Below are positions 44,365 through 46,910 of a stretch of DNA of 46,910 nt, piece after piece. Both the position numbers and the translations under genes were made by a program. The stretch lies in assembly GCA_027315405.1 (NCBI GenBank), contig DAHUYB010000020.1:1-46910 (forward strand), written 5' to 3'. This DNA is from Gammaproteobacteria bacterium (lineage in GTDB: Bacteria > Pseudomonadota > Gammaproteobacteria > Natronospirales > REEB76). The first letter of the stretch is position 1. Every line of letters starts with the position of its first letter. The notes below the pieces were generated by a model. That model saw only the letters and a list, made by a program, of their open reading frames with translations, did no database searches and was not told the origin of the DNA.

Positions 44365-45518
44365 GGAAGCTCTGCACAACTTGATAAAATCACATCACCT
44401 TGCGCCAAGGACGAGGGTCTACAGTCGCGAAGTGTGGTTTCGCACCGTTTCAGGTGTTTCATGCTGCGATTCCTGTGGCATTTGCATCATTTTCTATCTT
44501 CCAGACGCACTAACCCTGCGGCAGCAATCGTCGTCGCAGCAGATAGAGGTTAGCCAGCGCAAACAGCGTGAAGTAACGACTCGCATTCTTGTCCAGTCCC
44601 CGGTAGCGAACCTTGGCATGCCCCCAGAGACGCTTAATCACATGGAACACATGTTCAACGCGGGCGCGCACCGCATTATCACGTCGATTGAAGGCCCGCT
44701 CCCGTTCGGATAATGCTTGACCGCGTTTGGCTTTCTTCGCCACCCGCCAGCGCACGCCCTGCCGGGTATGATGTTGGCGCTTCCCCTCATCGGCGTACGC
44801 CTTGTCACCGTATACGGCGCGCTCCGCCCCGTGCAGGCAGTCGTCCATCACCTGCGAGTCATGTACCGCGGCTGTGGTAGCCACCGCGGTGTGCACCACA
44901 CCGCGGGTATCGGTTCCAATGTGCATCTTCATCCCGAAATACCACTGGTTGCCCTTCTTGGTCTGGCTCATGTCCGGGTCACGCGCCTGATCCTGATTCT
45001 TGGTCGAAGGCGGGGCCGCAATCAGGGTCGCATCCACGATGGTGCCGCTTCTCAGCAGCAGTCCGCGTTGCTCCAGATACCGGCCTACCCGATCAAATAG
45101 TTGCGCCGCCAACTCGTGCCGTTCCAGCAAATGCCGGAAGCGTAATATCGTGCTCTCGTCGGGTACCGCGTCCTTCCCCAGTTCGATCCCCGCAAACCGC
45201 CGTACCGATTCGCTCTCATACATCAAATCTTCCATCCCCGGATCCGATTGGTTGAACCACAACTGCATCAAATGAATCCGCAGCATCCGTTCCAAGCCCT
45301 TCGGCGGCCGCCCATCCTCGCCTTTCGGATAATACGGCTCGATCAGCTTCAGCAGCTCGCCCCACGGCACCACCTGTTCCATCTCCTCCAAAAATACCTC
45401 GCGCCGCGTCTTTTTGCGTTTCGTTTCCCATGCCGCGCTCGCAAAACTTTGCTGCTTCATCGTGTTACTTCCCAATTACAGATCAGATACTCAGACAACG
45501 AACTTTTGCAGAGATTCC
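44365..45518. mobile_element. IS5-family insertion sequence, apparently complete
   Basis: A 1154-bp element. Left end GGAAGCTCTGCACAACTT and right end (inverted) GGAATCTCTGCAAAAGTT match at 15 of 18 positions. It is flanked by a 4-bp direct repeat CTAG at 44361-44364 and 45519-45522, the target duplication expected for IS5. One intact transposase fills most of it. Intact ends and an intact duplication point to a recent insertion. Confidence 0.92.
44510..45460 (-). CDS. IS5-family transposase
   Basis: 316 residues (the frame is open five codons further, but MKQQSFASAAWETKRKKTRR is the usual beginning). It is a DDE enzyme that cuts and joins the ends of its element. The catalytic residues are seen in SGTIVDATLIAAP (first Asp), AVYGDKAYADEGKR (second Asp) and VRARVEHVFHVIKRLWG (Glu). 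The N-terminal DUF772 segment (LLKLIEPYYPKG, MLRIHLMQLWFNQSDPGMED) is complete. No frameshift or stop interrupts it, so it may be active. Confidence 0.95.
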   Translation of the reverse strand: MKQQSFASAAWETKRKKTRREVFLEEMEQVVPWGELLKLIEPYYPKGEDGRPPKGLERMLRIHLMQLWFNQSDPGMEDLMYESESVRRFAGIELGKDAVPDESTILRFRHLLERHELAAQLFDRVGRYLEQRGLLLRSGTIVDATLIAAPPSTKNQDQARDPDMSQTKKGNQWYFGMKMHIGTDTRGVVHTAVATTAAVHDSQVMDDCLHGAERAVYGDKAYADEGKRQHHTRQGVRWRVAKKAKRGQALSERERAFNRRDNAVRARVEHVFHVIKRLWGHAKVRYRGLDKNASRYFTLFALANLYLLRRRLLPQG

Positions 45519-45641
45519 CTAGTGTGGTCCCAAGCCACCTCAACCCGTCCACTTCGATCCATTCCCGGATTTCTGCGCTCCGCAGCATGATATTACCCTG
45601 AATAAAACACGCCAAATGGCAAAAGACCCATACTCCAGCGC

Positions 45642-45998
45642 TTAGATGAATTCATAGGCGATGAGGCAGCCCACCACCACCATAAAACTCAGCGACGTCA
45701 AGAACGCTACATCCGCAAACAGCTGTAACACCCGGCGACGGGACTTGTTCCTGGCACGCAAACCCAGATAAGCGAACACGCAGGCCGCCAGGAACCCCAG
45801 AGCATCGAAGGCTATGAGGCTGTCGGAAATTTCATGTACCTTGCTCAGTCTGAAGATCACCCGGAACAGGCTCAACACCGTCAAGCATACGCCCACAAGC
45901 CCCGCGGACACGGTGAAGATATGGACGCATAGTTCCTCCTCAACTTGTTCCTGGTGATGCTGTTCCTGTGATTCAAGATCACGGTTCTTTGCATTCAT
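45642..45998 (-). CDS. Small three-helix membrane protein, unknown family
   Basis: 118 residues. A polar, Glu/Gln-rich N-terminus (LESQEQHHQEQVEEEL) precedes three hydrophobic segments (about 29-50, 62-82, 95-116), with an Arg/Lys-rich loop RARNKSRRR between the second and third. It ends in the hydrophobic residues CLIAYEFI. ATG 45998 is chosen over a TTG four codons upstream. It is alone, between the IS element and a palindrome that could regulate it. No function can be proposed. Confidence 0.65.
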   Translation of the reverse strand: MNAKNRDLESQEQHHQEQVEEELCVHIFTVSAGLVGVCLTVLSLFRVIFRLSKVHEISDSLIAFDALGFLAACVFAYLGLRARNKSRRRVLQLFADVAFLTSLSFMVVVGCLIAYEFI

Positions 45999-46043
45999 TG
46001 GATATTCCAAGGTTTCGCGGCGTTTGGGATTTGCAGGATTCGG

Positions 46044-46074
46044 ATCAGTATAAGCGATTAAAACTTATACTGAT
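46044..46074. repeat. Perfect 11-bp palindrome
   Basis: ATCAGTATAAG (46044-46054) and CTTATACTGAT (46064-46074) are exact inverted copies with a 9-base spacer. No T-run follows. It lies upstream of the small membrane protein gene and overlaps the end of the truncated transposase frame, so it may be an operator or the palindrome left by a REP-type element. Confidence 0.75.
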
Positions 46075-46205
46075 TCATCAAGGAAATCAGGTTCCCGGTT
46101 ACCGGCGAACTTGAGCAGAAACTCCTGACGATGGTAGCGGTGGGTGATATGCCAGACATGACCCGGGATGAAATAGCGGTTGGCGCGTGGCGTCGGGTTC
46201 TTTCC
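46065..46205 (-). pseudogene. Truncated REP-associated (Y1/IS200-like) transposase N-terminus
   Basis: A 46-codon frame bounded by stops reads NPTPRANRYFIPGHVWHITH followed by RYHRQEFLLKFA, matching the first 35 residues of REP-associated tyrosine transposases (RxxRYxxPGxVxHVxxR...REFLLKFA). After KFA it goes GNREPDFLDESV and stops, about 100 or more residues short; the catalytic HUH and Tyr motifs are absent. The frame has no ATG at the expected place. The stop codon lies within the 11-bp palindrome at 46044-46074. Confidence 0.72.
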
Positions 46206-46330
46206 TTAGAACAGCAATTTGACCAGGGAAATAGAGTGTTTGAGCAGTCATTCGGACGTTATTTTTGCACGATTGATTGATTTATCAAACGGTTATATTG
46301 GTCCGACCCCGGGCAGGACTGGTCTTTTCC

Positions 46331-46618
46331 TTAATGATGTTTTGGCAAGAAGTCGGGAAGCAATTGGCGGTAGTGAACGATTGAGGCGATTTGAATTTCA
46401 TCCGGCAGGATGCGATAAATGATGCGGTAAGGTCGCTCAAGAATTTCCCGCACATTGCTTTCCCGGTACTCAGGAATCTGCCGGCCGCGCCGGGGCACAT
46501 CACCGATCTGTTCGGTGCGGCGTGTCAGCCGATCAATCAATGCATCGGCATTAATGGGGGAGTCTTTAGCGACGTAAGCGTGGATGGAGCGTAGACAGTC
46601 CGAGAAGCGTATCCTCAT
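46331..46618 (-). CDS. RelE/ParE-type toxin, N-terminus possibly damaged
   Basis: 95 residues. The core matches ParE toxins: CLRSIHAYVAKDSPINADALIDRL, RRGRQIPEYRESNVREILERPYRIIYRI and a C-terminal VHYRQLLP. ParE blocks DNA gyrase; RelE relatives cut mRNA on the ribosome. The usual N-terminus (a W-S-x-x-A-x-x-DLRSIH pattern) is shortened to RFSDCLRSIH, so a small deletion may have occurred. The ATG follows an in-frame TGA closely. It overlaps the antitoxin frame by 53 bases, more than the few bases usual in such pairs. Confidence 0.75.
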   Translation of the reverse strand: MRIRFSDCLRSIHAYVAKDSPINADALIDRLTRRTEQIGDVPRRGRQIPEYRESNVREILERPYRIIYRILPDEIQIASIVHYRQLLPDFLPKHH

Positions 46619-46754
46619 TCAGGTAGGCAGAACTCGCTCGCACATCCTGCACGTCGGTGAGGCGGCCCGCGTCGGCGTCTGACAAGCCCCGCTCAATGGA
46701 CCGGCGCACCGCGAATTCATATACCACGTCGTCCCACGATGCCGTGTCCGGCAA
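46566..46754 (-). CDS. Putative antitoxin of the ParE-type pair
   Basis: 62 residues from a TTG. The body SWDDVVYEFAVRRSIERGLSDADAGRLTDVQDVRA resembles small acidic antitoxins encoded immediately before ParE genes (DDxMYELYVRxxIExGLxxxxxGRxxxxxEV). The last 25 residues (SSAYLNEDTLLGLSTLHPRLRR) differ from that family and run across the toxin start, suggesting a junction indel. It lies 12 bases after the acetyltransferase stop codon on the same strand. Confidence 0.6.
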   Translation of the reverse strand: MPDTASWDDVVYEFAVRRSIERGLSDADAGRLTDVQDVRASSAYLNEDTLLGLSTLHPRLRR

Positions 46755-46766
46755 TTGGTCGAGTAG

Positions 46767-46910
46767 TTACTGCGTTTCGAGTGCCGCGTGGATCGCACGT
46801 CCCATGCCCCGGCGTTGCGTGCCGGGAGCGAGGTAAAAAAGCTGGATTTCGCCGCCGTGTTGCAGCAGCCCGACGCCTGACAACCGGCCGTCCATTTCCG
46901 CCACCACGCA
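46767..46910 (-). CDS. GNAT family N-acetyltransferase, C-terminal part (partial)
   Basis: The frame is open from the window edge and gives 47 residues: CVVAEMDGRLSGVGLLQHGG, then EIQLFYLAPGTQRRGMGRAIHAALETQ and a stop at 46767. YLAPGTQRRGMG is the acetyl-CoA-binding loop (Q/R-xx-G-x-G/A) of GNAT enzymes, preceded by the expected beta-strand. The rest of the gene lies beyond the window. The substrate is unknown. Confidence 0.8.
   Translation of the reverse strand, partial: CVVAEMDGRLSGVGLLQHGGEIQLFYLAPGTQRRGMGRAIHAALETQ

Noticed and set aside
46219-46422. 67-codon plus-strand frame near the right end
   Set aside because: Its second half is antisense to the ParE-type toxin and the first half has no recognisable feature.

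Overview
The window looks like chromosome of a gammaproteobacterium. The gene families, the tkt-gap-pgk-pyk order and the outer-membrane protein types all fit. A carbon-fixing lifestyle is possible, because the triose-phosphate/transketolase cluster and a glycolate-to-malate set are both present, but no RuBisCO is in the window, so this is inference. Base composition is uneven: the glycolate region (about 23000-30970) is visibly very GC-rich, while the DUF2339/DUF3999 pair (9212-13314) and parts of the right end are poorer in GC.

Left part (1-9006): the tail of a LuxR-type response regulator, a bounded inverted-repeat element, then the minus-strand central-carbon cluster tkt, gap, pgk, pyk with unusual intergenic repeats. 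A thioesterase and a two-gene ABC-2 exporter follow on the plus strand.

Middle left (9212-22446): a DUF2339/DUF3999 membrane pair, a cupin, 3-methyladenine glycosylase, two large surface proteins with glycine-rich C-terminal membrane-anchor signals, a small frameshifted membrane protein, a DsbA-like isomerase with an altered active site, an RRM RNA-binding protein and a DUF3300 protein with a repetitive Arg/Pro/Tyr tail.

Glycolate block (22547-31041): a decayed transposase borders a GC-rich block with a LctP-type permease and malate synthase (minus strand) and TauE-like permease, glcD, glcE, glcF (plus strand). Together these could import glycolate, oxidise it to glyoxylate and condense that with acetyl-CoA to malate.

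Envelope block (31192-44344): a minus-strand operon TlpA-like / DUF4266 lipoprotein / DUF3570 barrel / ApbE flavin transferase lies back to back with a plus-strand series: ECF sigma factor, zinc-finger anti-sigma factor, small exported coiled-coil protein, PAP2-like protein, VirK/YbjX protein, an unassigned outer-membrane barrel, a MipA/OmpV protein and a TPR-barrel protein. A plasma-membrane-type H+-ATPase follows. This divergent locus is the best candidate for a poorly described system.

Right end (44361-46910): an apparently intact IS5-family element with a CTAG target duplication, a small membrane protein, a truncated REP-associated (Y1) transposase fragment ending in a perfect palindrome, a possibly damaged ParE-type toxin/antitoxin pair and the end of a GNAT acetyltransferase: an accessory, recombining region. 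No tRNA, rRNA or CRISPR array was seen.
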